Shown here piece after piece: positions 36,501 to 44,918 of a DNA stretch of 64,000 nucleotides. The first letter of the stretch is position 1. Each line of letters begins with the position of its first letter. The stretch comes from Bacillota bacterium (GTDB lineage Bacteria; Bacillota_I; Bacilli_A; Izemoplasmatales; Hujiaoplasmataceae), in NCBI GenBank assembly GCA_018816905.1, contig JAHIVB010000006.1:1-64000 (forward strand). Direction: 5' to 3'. Under the pieces are notes generated by a model that saw nothing but the letters and a program-made list of their open reading frames with translations, searched no databases and was not told the origin of the DNA. Both the position numbers and the translations under genes were made by a program.

Positions 36501-37000
36501 ATATTGAATGGAGTGATTTCATCTTCGAATTCAAATACGACTTCACTCGAAGTTTCAGTAGAATAATAGGTTGTGGTCTCCAGTGCTGAAACAAGAGCGT
36601 TTAAAGGATCGCTATTGATCAAAGTGGCATCGGTTGGAATGGTCCAAGAACCTGTCGTCACTGAAGAATTAGAAGATACGGTAATCTCAAATGTCTCGTA
36701 TACCACAGAATCGTCATTTAAAGTAATCCTGACTTGAATGTCAAAATCTCCCACCCTGTCAAAAATCGTTTTATAAGAAAAGTCAGAGTTGATGGTATAA
36801 GATTTGACGGAGTTTGGATTGGTAAAATCAAAATAATCCGTCCAGTCACTCGGGACTGGATCTCCCACAACAAACTCATACATTGATTTGTCTTCTTTCA
36901 ACTCTATCAATCCTAAAGACGTTGTCGAAAGTAAATTACCATTACATCCAATTAGAAAAAAACTTAAAATGATGAAAAATAAAAATCTATGCATTTTCAT
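33569..37000 (-). CDS. Large surface lipoprotein with duplicated propeller-like region
   Basis: An exported, lipid-anchored protein of 1143 residues: signal peptide with lipobox LIGC (Cys19). Residues of roughly 400-700 and 870-1140 are two related blocks of beta-strand repeats. Each has a segment about a bound value shown over time (GGLAIVDALTFEKTNEW versus GEIAIIDMTTFDLTSQF). This resembles YVTN/WD-type propellers. Between them lie an IPQDTQVEFEVNSEF-type Ig-like domain (DUF5011-like, about 785-860). The N-terminal 400 residues are not recognised. Its job is unknown; polymer binding or adhesion is a guess. AGGGGG precedes the ATG. Confidence 0.75.
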   Translation of the reverse strand: MKMHRFLFFIILSFFLIGCNGNLLSTTSLGLIELKEDKSMYEFVVGDPVPSDWTDYFDFTNPNSVKSYTINSDFSYKTIFDRVGDFDIQVRITLNDDSVVYETFEITVSSNSSVTTGSWTIPTDATLINSDPLNALVSALETTTYYSTETSSEVVFEFEDEITPFNIDSTIKILMDEENFSYIYYMDSDYTSTDLEFFEESFTSISIEGISIAMRSTYNEEWTSMNLSFEDYFLMDPGFYPIAQNGLLEGLDEVYSKSYGDYIDFYIPLSDENFSLSSTPDIYALLLSLGYISDEPANYEIALIEDHYSDINCVIVTDSSVSEILGIRYEYHDFLNQISSLMQPEIEVDFLSATLTHLSYSTEPFTLDYPEGFSGTPIDLLETGMSYFYLEDEINYTCIDTDNHQIYYSIKGDHYLYSFNYLTNESNQVYFDILPDHVFYRDDKVYVTLSDNHKYYWPLEQQYGGLAIVDALTFEKTNEWDLAFDPFSIVVDEDGFIYISSGSDQHSLLYSISPVSGQIISSRSGIYYSGELLYSDYTDRIYYFELMTTQDEITVFDVDRGVFVSAVSGEDGFREDYLTMSPDGRSIYTGNGIGFTLNQTLSSDGKTLFNVGFPFYYVGINQEDHEYYFSKDGLIVHTDSTYQTIDGIVYSGVSMNLFYDSGKLINVGDTFIEIMDLVNTGSNDLFYVTSAEYGSNFSPDLYIFNVIGSAEYDLISGSVNTSVLGQTELVYHLTEVQGIEVDETFTLIVNVVDSQEPMLSIPQDTQVEFEVNSEFVLPVCVAIDNLDGNVSCEVTYNDVDTSTIGTYTVVYESVDSSGNVGILIVNFEVTLPRVEVDLSITSFNGIIADAVFDVDSSSLFYIMYNTKEVVKYNLLTQVEERMSFTYRPETLTMYNGSLYVTIIHQDHSPYWWDDEQTGEIAIIDMTTFDLTSQFVIQVDPYSISVTEDYIYVFPGSGQWVRVFAISQADPSISTTVFGVRERTEIAYSTDGTYIFGITTDLSPQSLNRYQIDGTTIVSNINDPGHGDYSYGDIIFASPYEDYVFAENGKMFYQLQTSSHACLDFAKDMGFPISAMYFDTSDHSTYFGQENGYLYISYTADYKVSEEMYVGYRIDQVYEKDGIIYVVSFTSSDQVTVIEVERAE

Positions 37001-37038
37001 AAGTCGTCCCCCTAGAAAATAAAGCCTTCCAATTGTCT

Positions 37039-37067
37039 ATATTAGCACAGAGATTTATGAATATCAA
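37039..37067 (-). promoter_or_regulatory. Promoter of the large lipoprotein gene
   Basis: TTGATA (37062-37067) and TAATAT (37039-37044) lie 17 bases apart on the minus strand, about 40 bases before the ATG. Confidence 0.7.
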
Positions 37068-37182
37068 TACTTAATCTAATAAAGCTTTTGTTACATTATA
37101 GGATATTTTCATCTCTAAAAAAAGAACCTAGTTTAGAATTGTAAATATGTTAATATAGCCTTCAAATATCTTAGTAATAGCA

Positions 37183-37226
37183 TAAAAAAAACGGAGGTAA
37201 TGAAAGGAAGTTTCTCAACCTCACTT
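37183..37226 (-). terminator. Possible terminator of the glucan operon
   Basis: On the minus strand AATGAAGTGAGG can pair imperfectly with CCTTTCATT, or GAGGT with ACCTC. A CG and eight T follow. It lies about 95 bases after the stop of the last gene. The stem is imperfect. Confidence 0.45.
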
Positions 37227-37318
37227 CATTGCTGGATAAGAAATTTTTTTTCTAAAAGAAAAGTCTTTCAAGAAAAAAGTAGGGTCCTTTTTTAAACACA
37301 AAAAAACACATAGATCAA

Positions 37319-39139
37319 TCAAAGAAAAATAATCATCGAATAATATTCAAAAGAAGGAAGTTCAAACTCAACATAATACCCTAAAGAATCAGTTCCCGAG
37401 GTAAAAGGTACTGTGAAAGAAATCCCCTCAAATTGATCGGGAGACGCGATACTAATTTGATTTGGTTGAAAAGAACAATAATGCCTTACTTTCAAATTAT
37501 ACTGAATTTCAGGGGATTCTTTCGTCCTTTGTGAATCGACCCAATCTGTCGCATTCACATTCATCATATTGATGAGATGTAGAATTTCAACATTGTCGTC
37601 TTTTGTTCTTGAAAATGACCATATTTTGCCTTTTTCCCCTATGGAGGATAATTGATAATTCTCAATCAGTGTTTCATTTTCTGAAGAAACGAGTCCGGGT
37701 CCTCTCAAGTAGTTTTCATAGGCGACAAGGAACGAATAATGGATTAGCATTTTTTTCTTTAATTCCTCAGTCATTCTCAACATCGTTCCTGGGTAGTACT
37801 CTTTGCTTAACATTCCAGTGTCAACCATTTCTAGATGAGATCCGCCAGATGCCATAATGACAACGTTGGTATATAAGACTGAGGCCTCATTAAAATAACC
37901 GTAGTCATTCCCATAATTCATGTAAGCCGCAAGTACAGTTCCACCATTTCCATTTGTGGATTCATAAATGTCAAATAAAGTCTTATGTAATGAATAATAG
38001 TTGCCACTCCATATTTCTTCATAGATAATATCATTGAAATCCTCATCTAATATTTCGTCCAGTCCGTATCCGTTCACAGGATTAAAGATTATTTGTGTTG
38101 ATAATTCTTCATGGAGTCTTGATAGTAGATCCGTGTAAAGCTGATCAAGATATAGAAGATTTCCATCGTAATCATATCTGATTCCTCGTGAACCAAGTGA
38201 GTCGACTTGAATCCCATCAAAATCATAGACTTTTAATAAATCAGACATTACAGAAAGGTAATAATTCTGCCAATATTCATTCCCTGGATTAAAGAGATAG
38301 AGACGACCGGTTTCCCAACTAGATGGCAAAGGATGAAAGTCTTGAAAGGAATGAAAGTTGTCAGTATACATTCCCCACTCTTTGTTTACGCCTTGTATCT
38401 CATAATCTTCATATCCACCGAATAGCAAATTATAAACAAAAGAGCTCATTTGATATTGATGACCGATTTCAATGAATGACTCTAAAATCGATTTTGTCGC
38501 AAGACTTTGGTTGATTGTGTTCCAACTATCGTCTGGAGATAAAACCTCTCCTGCGAGAGGACGATCATGCCGGTCAATGACGTCGTAATACATTAACCCG
38601 TTGATGTGGTAATCTTTAAAGTTTGATAACACTTCTTCGACTTCAGAAGCATCTTCTAGATCGTAGTGTGATAATGCTGCATACCTAGGAAATACATTCC
38701 AAGAGGATGATACATCGACTCCTGTCATTGCAAAATCAAGAAGTGTATTATGATTGTATAGATATACTTCTAGCGCATACCCTTGATAATCTTGATTGGG
38801 AAGTTCTATCTCCAATGAATAGGTGAAAGTATCAATTATCATAGAAAGCTCAAAACTGAAATCAGTAATGAGTTCAGATAGCTGAGTAAGTCTGACTTCA
38901 ATGGAGTAGTCTTGATTATCTTCTTCTAAATTTAACAACATCGATAACTGAAGCATCTCACCGGGTAGATAAGCTGATTTGTCAGTCGATAGTTTCTCAA
39001 TATATCTTCCAGGTGAATCAACTGAAGCCAGTTGATTCATAATACTATTACTCGAGTTACAAGCAACCATCAAACTACCTATTAAAAAGAAAAAGACCAT
39101 GACTAATGTCTTCTTCCAGAGGATCAAAGTTTTACTCAT
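37319..39139 (-). CDS. Secreted GH66 lipoprotein, dextranase/cyclodextran-type
   Basis: An extracellular, lipid-anchored enzyme (lipobox MVAC, Cys27) of glycoside hydrolase family 66. The family cleaves alpha-1,6-glucans (endo-dextranases) or makes cyclic isomalto-oligosaccharides. Family landmarks are FPRYAALSHYDLE, MYYDVIDRHDRPL, GIQVDSLG with candidate nucleophile Asp313, YEEIWSG with candidate acid/base Glu375, and GGSHLEMVD. No carbohydrate-binding module is visible in its 606 residues. It is the last gene of the operon, overlapping the GH13 gene by eight bases. It would make the initial cuts outside the cell. Exact product type cannot be told. Confidence 0.87.
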   Translation of the reverse strand: MSKTLILWKKTLVMVFFFLIGSLMVACNSSNSIMNQLASVDSPGRYIEKLSTDKSAYLPGEMLQLSMLLNLEEDNQDYSIEVRLTQLSELITDFSFELSMIIDTFTYSLEIELPNQDYQGYALEVYLYNHNTLLDFAMTGVDVSSSWNVFPRYAALSHYDLEDASEVEEVLSNFKDYHINGLMYYDVIDRHDRPLAGEVLSPDDSWNTINQSLATKSILESFIEIGHQYQMSSFVYNLLFGGYEDYEIQGVNKEWGMYTDNFHSFQDFHPLPSSWETGRLYLFNPGNEYWQNYYLSVMSDLLKVYDFDGIQVDSLGSRGIRYDYDGNLLYLDQLYTDLLSRLHEELSTQIIFNPVNGYGLDEILDEDFNDIIYEEIWSGNYYSLHKTLFDIYESTNGNGGTVLAAYMNYGNDYGYFNEASVLYTNVVIMASGGSHLEMVDTGMLSKEYYPGTMLRMTEELKKKMLIHYSFLVAYENYLRGPGLVSSENETLIENYQLSSIGEKGKIWSFSRTKDDNVEILHLINMMNVNATDWVDSQRTKESPEIQYNLKVRHYCSFQPNQISIASPDQFEGISFTVPFTSGTDSLGYYVEFELPSFEYYSMIIFL

Positions 39140-40787
39140 TGTGTTGTACCAGATTGATGACTCTTACTTCATAAGGTTGAAAAAGAACATCATAATTTTC
39201 ATAATTGGATAGAATGACTTCTTGATGATTCCATTCTTTTGGATAATCTAAATGAACATGATTTTTAGTCATGTTACAAATCACAATGATTTGTTTGTCT
39301 TCATGTCTTCGAATATATGCAAAGAAAGCTTCATTATCTAAAAACAAAGGTTCATAATCACCATAAATCAAGACTTCAGATTTTGTCTTTAGTGAAATCA
39401 TTTTTTGATAGAAATGGAGAATGGAATCAGGATTATTCATTTCGGTTTCAACATTGATAGAGGAATAATTAGGATTTACGGATATCCAAGGTAGGACATC
39501 TGAAAAACCAGAATAAAGACTATCATCCCACTGCATCGGAGTTCTAGCATTGTCTCTTCCTTTTTTCAAAATTCCTTTCCAAGCAAAGTCTAAAAAATCT
39601 CCCTTGGTTGCATTTCTAATAAACTGAAGACTTTCAATGTCTCTTAGTTCTTCAATCTTTGTAAAAGGATAATTGGTCATTCCCAGTTCTTCCCCTTGAA
39701 ATACAAAAGAAGTTCCTTTTAAGAAATGCATCGCAACTCCAAGCATTTTCGCTGATTGGACTCGATAAAACTCTGTCGAATCATCTCCGAATCGTGAAAC
39801 GGTTCGAGGTTGATCATGATTTGACCAAAAAAGACTGTTCCAAGATAAAGCTTCTTGCCAAGAATTCATCAGTTTTTTGAATTTCATGATATTGAAAGGA
39901 ATATAATCCCATTTCCCGTTTCGACTATCAATATCCATGAGTTCAAAGTGAAATAATAGATCCAGTTCTCTCCCTGTTTCTATGAGAGAAGATGCATTAG
40001 AGGTATTTACAAAAGGTGTTTCCCCAACGCACATACAATTTCGATGATCAAAACATCTTCTTCTCATTTCTTGAAGATGTTCGTGTAATTTTGGCTGCAT
40101 TGCAAAATGCTCATCAGAAAAAACGTAAGGTCCGTCGGTTGGTTTACTACCATCTGGAAGACCTTCTTTTTTGGCGATGAGATTGATGACATCCATCCTG
40201 AATCCATCCACACCTTTGTCGAACCATCGGTTGATCATTGAGTAGATTTCTTCTCTTAAAGCAGGATTGTCCCAGTTAAGATCAGGTTGTTTTTCTGAAA
40301 AAAGATGCAAATACCATTCCTCTGTCAATTCATCATATGTCCATGCAGAAGGGGTGAAGAAAGAAGCCCAGTTGTTGGGTTCTTTAAATCCGTTTCCCTT
40401 TTTCCAGAAATAATAGTCTCGATAAGGATTGTCTTTTGATTTTCTAGATTCGACGAACCAATGATGCTCATCAGAAGAATGATTGACCACGAGATCCATA
40501 ATCAGTTTGATGTCATGCTTGTGAAGTGTTTCTAAAAGCAAATCAAAATCCTCCCTCGTACCGAATTCAGACATGATTTTCTCATAATCTCGGATGTCAT
40601 ATCCCATATCATCGTTCGGTGAATCATAGACAGGATTGAGCCATACTGCTTTGACTCCAAGCCATACTAGATACTCTATTTTTTCGATAATCCCTCGTAG
40701 ATCACCAATCCCGTCATGATTGGAATCTTTGAAACTACGGGGATATATTTGATATACGACGGATTCTTTCCACCACTTTTTTTCCAT
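39132..40787 (-). CDS. GH13 oligo-1,6-glucosidase / alpha-glucosidase
   Basis: A cytosolic GH13 (subfamily 31-like) exo-enzyme that releases glucose from isomalto-oligosaccharides. The four conserved regions are intact: DLVVNHSSDEHHWF, GFRMDVINL with nucleophile Asp199, VGETPF with acid/base Glu256, and SNHDQPR with Asp325. The Val in region II after the nucleophile (DVI) is typical of alpha-1,6-specific members. The length of 551 residues is typical and there is no signal peptide. It stands between the YesL-like and GH66 lipoprotein genes, in a 3-base gap from the former. Confidence 0.93.
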   Translation of the reverse strand: MEKKWWKESVVYQIYPRSFKDSNHDGIGDLRGIIEKIEYLVWLGVKAVWLNPVYDSPNDDMGYDIRDYEKIMSEFGTREDFDLLLETLHKHDIKLIMDLVVNHSSDEHHWFVESRKSKDNPYRDYYFWKKGNGFKEPNNWASFFTPSAWTYDELTEEWYLHLFSEKQPDLNWDNPALREEIYSMINRWFDKGVDGFRMDVINLIAKKEGLPDGSKPTDGPYVFSDEHFAMQPKLHEHLQEMRRRCFDHRNCMCVGETPFVNTSNASSLIETGRELDLLFHFELMDIDSRNGKWDYIPFNIMKFKKLMNSWQEALSWNSLFWSNHDQPRTVSRFGDDSTEFYRVQSAKMLGVAMHFLKGTSFVFQGEELGMTNYPFTKIEELRDIESLQFIRNATKGDFLDFAWKGILKKGRDNARTPMQWDDSLYSGFSDVLPWISVNPNYSSINVETEMNNPDSILHFYQKMISLKTKSEVLIYGDYEPLFLDNEAFFAYIRRHEDKQIIVICNMTKNHVHLDYPKEWNHQEVILSNYENYDVLFQPYEVRVINLVQHNE

Positions 40788-40789
40788 AA

Positions 40790-41434
40790 TTACCTCTTGA
40801 TGATATTTTTTTGAATCACAGGATAGACGATAAAAGATACAAAGTAACTAGAAAATGAAAATACAATCAGTAATAATAACGGAGTCGAATAGGGGAAAAA
40901 CCATAAACCTGTTATAACGATTGCTAGTGAACCTATGGCGCAAATCAATGAGACCATTGGAAATGAGAAATTTAAAATCAAAGCGTTTTTTACGATACTC
41001 TTGATTGGAAGGTCCACGGAAGGAATCATCTGGAATGCCATCAAGGCAACAGAATAAACTAATAGTAACAATAGAATGCAAAAGACAGAGAGTCCTAAAA
41101 AAAATACAGAAGTCGAATTCATATAGTAATAATAAGAGGCATACCCTAGTCCTACTAGAATGAGGATGAAAGGTATTCCAAGAATAGTAGACTTCAAAAA
41201 ATCTGTTTTGAAAGCCGTAAAATAGGCTTTAAAAACAGAGGGTTGTTCTTTTTCTGAAAGGATTCCATGAATCACTTTTTGCATGGAAGAAAACGATATT
41301 GGGATGGTAAACAGAGGAATACTGGTCAATATAAAAAGGAAGTTTAATGTCATTAGAAGGAGAATTTTCGTAATAAACAATGAAATAAAGTGATTGAGTG
41401 AAGTATCCCTCTGTTTGCTTGGGAATGGTGTCAT
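40790..41434 (-). CDS. YesL-family (DUF624) membrane protein
   Basis: A membrane protein of 214 residues with five to six helices. It has the DUF624/YesL pattern: an N-terminal helix ending in FTIPISFSSMQKV, then KAYFTAFKTDFLKS. Genes of this family accompany CUT1 sugar ABC transporters; function unknown. ATG 41434 has AAAGGAG eight bases upstream; the earlier GTG overlaps that SD. Confidence 0.75.
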   Translation of the reverse strand: MTPFPSKQRDTSLNHFISLFITKILLLMTLNFLFILTSIPLFTIPISFSSMQKVIHGILSEKEQPSVFKAYFTAFKTDFLKSTILGIPFILILVGLGYASYYYYMNSTSVFFLGLSVFCILLLLLVYSVALMAFQMIPSVDLPIKSIVKNALILNFSFPMVSLICAIGSLAIVITGLWFFPYSTPLLLLIVFSFSSYFVSFIVYPVIQKNIIKR

Positions 41435-41439
41435 TGAGT

Positions 41440-42351
41440 TCACTCCTTTTTCTCGTGCGTCAGATTATAGTATTGAGTGGGCGTCATATTGGTTAATTTA
41501 TGAAATTGCCTAGAGAAGTAATAACGGTCTTCAATTCCTACTAGATATGCAATCTCTCCAAAACTCAAGTTTGAAGTTTCTATTAGCTGTTTCGCATTCG
41601 TAATCCGGAGCTGGTTAATGTATTTGAAAATGGTCGTATTTGTCATTTTGGAGAATACACGATTAATGTAATCGAAGTTGACTTCAAATATCTCTTCCAG
41701 GGAAGTACTAGTTATTTTCTCCATATAGTGGTGGTTAATGTAGTCAAGAATTTGTTCTGCGATATGTTCTGCCTTTGTGGAAGCTGAAGACGACATTTCA
41801 GAGAGATGGTTGTGAAGCATTTCGTGAGATAATCCCAGGAAAAAACAATGAATTCTAGTTGATGTATAGGTTTTGTAGAATTCTTCTCTTTTTTTGTAGA
41901 TTTCAGTAATGCTTTTCAATTCGTGGAACATCGTTCCACTCGAACTACTCATCCATTTTGGCAAATAGGTGATCGGGTCCAAAGTGTTGTCTTCAATGAG
42001 ATTGTTGCTCATAAGACACTTTCTTCTTTTCTCCATAAGATCCAAAAAATCTTGATCGTTTTCGTGGTTTGAAGAAAGAAAATGAGGATGCTTGAAATGA
42101 ATGTAATAATAGTCACATACAGCGCTTTGATACCCAACATGGTAAAGATTCGGCTCAAGGACAAAAACATCACCGGATTTCAGATGATATTCCACACCGT
42201 TTTCCTTGATGTACATGTCTCCATCCTTGATGATGTACATAATGTACTCATCAATGGTTCTGGCAAAGTGCTTCCAGGGAGTCTTGTAGTTGATTCTTCC
42301 GATAAGCCTTACTTTTGGGACTACATCGGTATGGTAGGTAAAAAGCTTCAT
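41440..42351 (-). CDS. AraC-family transcriptional regulator
   Basis: A 303-residue DNA-binding regulator. The N-terminal cupin-like part (LKSGDVFVLEPNLYHVGYQS) would bind the sugar signal. The C-terminal AraC domain has two helix-turn-helix units (about residues 200-300), including the signature EIAYLVGIEDRYYFSRQFHK. As in other such operons it probably activates its own transporter operon in response to isomalto-oligosaccharides. The gene sits inside the operon between the cytosolic GH66 and YesL genes. Confidence 0.9.
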   Translation of the reverse strand: MKLFTYHTDVVPKVRLIGRINYKTPWKHFARTIDEYIMYIIKDGDMYIKENGVEYHLKSGDVFVLEPNLYHVGYQSAVCDYYYIHFKHPHFLSSNHENDQDFLDLMEKRRKCLMSNNLIEDNTLDPITYLPKWMSSSSGTMFHELKSITEIYKKREEFYKTYTSTRIHCFFLGLSHEMLHNHLSEMSSSASTKAEHIAEQILDYINHHYMEKITSTSLEEIFEVNFDYINRVFSKMTNTTIFKYINQLRITNAKQLIETSNLSFGEIAYLVGIEDRYYFSRQFHKLTNMTPTQYYNLTHEKKE

Positions 42352-42354
42352 AAT

Positions 42355-44010
42355 TTACTCCATTTCTATCCAAACAGTACTCCAATTCAGTAGAGAAGGG
42401 ACTAAGATATTGAATCGTTTCCCTCGACTTGTTTTTTCTTCTATCGCTTCAAGTTCGACAGCTTTCAAGGAGTTATCAGGAGAAGCACAGAAAACGCCTT
42501 TTATTTTTCTGTCTAGATTTATTTTAATCCATATATCATCAATTTCTGTGTTTTTGTTTTTCGGATGATTCCACAATGAATTATTGGTTGAGAGATTTAG
42601 AAACTGGATTGTAATTCTATTTTGTTGTTCTCTCACCATTGTCCAAACGGAATATTCTTTTCCGTTTGGAGAAAAAACTACTTGATTCGAATGAAATTGA
42701 ATGTCCTCGTTGATTCCAGAAGTCGCAGTCATTGAGATATCCATTCCTTCGTCTTTATAGAGAAGATCAGCATATCTGACGAGATAGTCTGAGTAGTTTT
42801 GAATCTTCAGTTTGATTGACTCTCTGGATAATGCATAATTCGCATAGTAGCTATCCTGTAAGATCCCTTCTAGTTCACCAAAAACGAGTTGTGTTCCTCC
42901 GGATGCATTAATAACGGCATTCGCAAGCAGTAAAGCATTTTCTGCTCTATCGATGTCTGAATCCGTCAGAGCTTCTTTGAACGGATGCATATACGCTGCC
43001 AATACAACCTGGTTTGAACTTAGGAGTCTTGCTTCACGAATAAGCCTGTAGAGGTCATAATAGGTATCATGAGGAGGCCATACTTCAATATAAACAGCAT
43101 CTTGTTTTGCACAAGCCACTTTTTCGACAGGCCAATTGTTGACACAGTTGAATATCACTCCGTTGTCGGGATTGATTTTTTGGACTTCAAGACTGGCTCG
43201 GTCAATCAATTGAGGAAATTTGTCGGCCAGTGAGAAGTTTTTTCCAAAAGCGTCATGAACGTTTTTGGGAAAACCGTAAGTATCCATGTGAATCCCCATG
43301 AATTTTAGTCTTTTTACAGATTCACTGAATTGATGGATGATGTAGTCACTCCATCCGCTCTCTTCAGAGATGTTCATGAAGTTAAGCCAGTCAAAGAAAA
43401 CCAAAGGACGTCCGTCTTCTGTATAAAGACCCCACATTGGATGCTTTTCAAATAATTCTTTGCTGGAAGCATAGACGGCGCCATAGGCAAAAGGACGGAT
43501 TCCGTATTCAAGGCATTTCTCTATTTTTTTCTTGATGGTTTCAAGGCTTGTCGGTCTTCCAAGTGGATCCAAATAATCATTCTTCTTCGAGATTAGTTCA
43601 TCGTGTTTATACATCCAGTCATAAAACTGCACAGTGTTCAAATGAAGATCTTTGATATAGTCCACATCTAGGGTATCGATTTCTTGACTTGAAAAATCAC
43701 TTAGAAACCCATATCTAATACATTCTTTATGTGCCTTGACAACGTCAAAGGCACCTTCAAATGTGAAATCTCCAACCGTAACCATGATTCCATAATTTCC
43801 GATTCCAGGAGAATCAAGCCGGACTTGAAGGATGTACTTGGAGTTTTCTAAGTGGATCCATTCTTTGAAATACGTGACTTCAATTTGATTATATAATTGA
43901 TAGATGGCAACACTAGTTTCACCCTCTGGAAGCTTATCCAGTGAAAGTGTAAATAGGATGGGTTCATCTATTAGATATTGAGCTTTATTGAGTACAATGC
44001 CATTTTTCAT
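42355..44010 (-). CDS. Cytosolic GH66 family glycoside hydrolase
   Basis: A second GH66 enzyme, 551 residues, without signal peptide. It differs strongly from the lipoprotein paralog. GIHMDTYG gives candidate nucleophile Asp243 and YIEVWPP candidate acid/base Glu309; the conserved GGTQLVFGE follows. An N-terminal beta-sandwich (1-100) and a C-terminal beta domain (about 450-551) frame the barrel. It likely acts inside on imported isomalto-oligosaccharides or cyclic ones. The ATG at 44010 has AAGGA eight bases upstream; the ATG two codons earlier abuts that SD. Confidence 0.85.
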   Translation of the reverse strand: MKNGIVLNKAQYLIDEPILFTLSLDKLPEGETSVAIYQLYNQIEVTYFKEWIHLENSKYILQVRLDSPGIGNYGIMVTVGDFTFEGAFDVVKAHKECIRYGFLSDFSSQEIDTLDVDYIKDLHLNTVQFYDWMYKHDELISKKNDYLDPLGRPTSLETIKKKIEKCLEYGIRPFAYGAVYASSKELFEKHPMWGLYTEDGRPLVFFDWLNFMNISEESGWSDYIIHQFSESVKRLKFMGIHMDTYGFPKNVHDAFGKNFSLADKFPQLIDRASLEVQKINPDNGVIFNCVNNWPVEKVACAKQDAVYIEVWPPHDTYYDLYRLIREARLLSSNQVVLAAYMHPFKEALTDSDIDRAENALLLANAVINASGGTQLVFGELEGILQDSYYANYALSRESIKLKIQNYSDYLVRYADLLYKDEGMDISMTATSGINEDIQFHSNQVVFSPNGKEYSVWTMVREQQNRITIQFLNLSTNNSLWNHPKNKNTEIDDIWIKINLDRKIKGVFCASPDNSLKAVELEAIEEKTSRGKRFNILVPSLLNWSTVWIEME

Positions 44011-44026
44011 TTTCATCTTCCTTTAC

Positions 44027-44917
44027 TTATTCTTTTACTGCTCCCTGTGTAAGTCCACCAATCACTAATTTTCGTTGGAATACAATGAAAAGTATGATGA
44101 TTGGAATTAAAGCGAGAAGTGATGCTGCAAAAACCCATTCCCACCTTGTTGCATGTTCTCCATTCAGTCTCTGCAATAAGAGCGGTAATGTAATCATGGT
44201 TTCGTTTGCGCCTACCAATATTTTAGCGGTGAAATATTCTTCCCAAAATCCTTGCAAAGCAAAGATGCTCATTGTGCCGATGGCAGGTGTGGATAGTGGC
44301 AAAATGATTCTGAAGAAGATTGAGAAATGTCCTCCACCGTCTACAACGACGGATTCGGACAAAGCGGTGGGCACTTTCTTGAAGAAGTTTCTTAAGAAAA
44401 ACGTATGTCCACAGACGCTTGTGGCGACGTATACCAGAATGAGTCCTAGTCTCGACCCAATCAATCCACGAGATAACCCAGGAATGAAAGTGATATTTCT
44501 TAAGACAATGAATTGCGGAATGATGTTTAAAAAACTAGGCATCATTAGCGTAAATAAATAGATTCCAAATAAGACTTCTCTTCCCGGAAATTCAATCCGA
44601 GAAAATCCATAAGCGGAAAGCGAAGAGATAAACACGGCAATGACAACCGTTATTGAAGTGTTTATGACAGAGTTCTTTAGCGCCAGTAAGAAATTATGTT
44701 GTTCGAGGACATAGATGTATGCCGAGAAGTTAAGGCTGGTTGGAAAGATTTTAGGTGGATAAGGCAATACGTAGCTGAACTCTTCAAACGAACTCGCAAT
44801 CATGATTAGAAATGGAACCGAGAAAATGAAGAGAGCAATAATTAAAAAGGTCCAAATCAAGATTTGCGAAATTGTGTTTCTGGTTTTAAACTTCGTATAG
44901 GGATTGTGCTTTGTCAT
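44027..44917 (-). CDS. Sugar ABC transporter permease (MalG type)
   Basis: An integral membrane subunit of a CUT1 sugar importer, with six helices. The ATPase-docking EAA loop reads SESVVVDGGGHFSIFFRIILP. The C-terminal QGAVKE ending is typical of MalG-like permeases. ATG 44917 has AAGGTG upstream; the TTG/GTG-like earlier starts are rejected. 296 residues. It starts just after the stop of the first permease. Confidence 0.93.
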   Translation of the reverse strand: MTKHNPYTKFKTRNTISQILIWTFLIIALFIFSVPFLIMIASSFEEFSYVLPYPPKIFPTSLNFSAYIYVLEQHNFLLALKNSVINTSITVVIAVFISSLSAYGFSRIEFPGREVLFGIYLFTLMMPSFLNIIPQFIVLRNITFIPGLSRGLIGSRLGLILVYVATSVCGHTFFLRNFFKKVPTALSESVVVDGGGHFSIFFRIILPLSTPAIGTMSIFALQGFWEEYFTAKILVGANETMITLPLLLQRLNGEHATRWEWVFAASLLALIPIIILFIVFQRKLVIGGLTQGAVKE

Positions 44918-44918
44918 T

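Larger units (their letters stand above)
37001..37318. other. Gene-free gap between lipoprotein gene and glucan operon
   Basis: The gap of 318 bases is very AT-rich. It holds the lipoprotein gene promoter at its left end and a weak terminator candidate near 37188-37225. Long A and T runs (37185-37320) fill the rest. I see no gene; a 31-codon plus-strand frame at 37201 has an SD too close to its ATG. Confidence 0.6.

Noticed and set aside
37201-37296. A 31-codon plus-strand frame after GGAGG
   Set aside because: The GGAGG is only two bases from the ATG, the peptide has no features, and the same bases form the terminator candidate.
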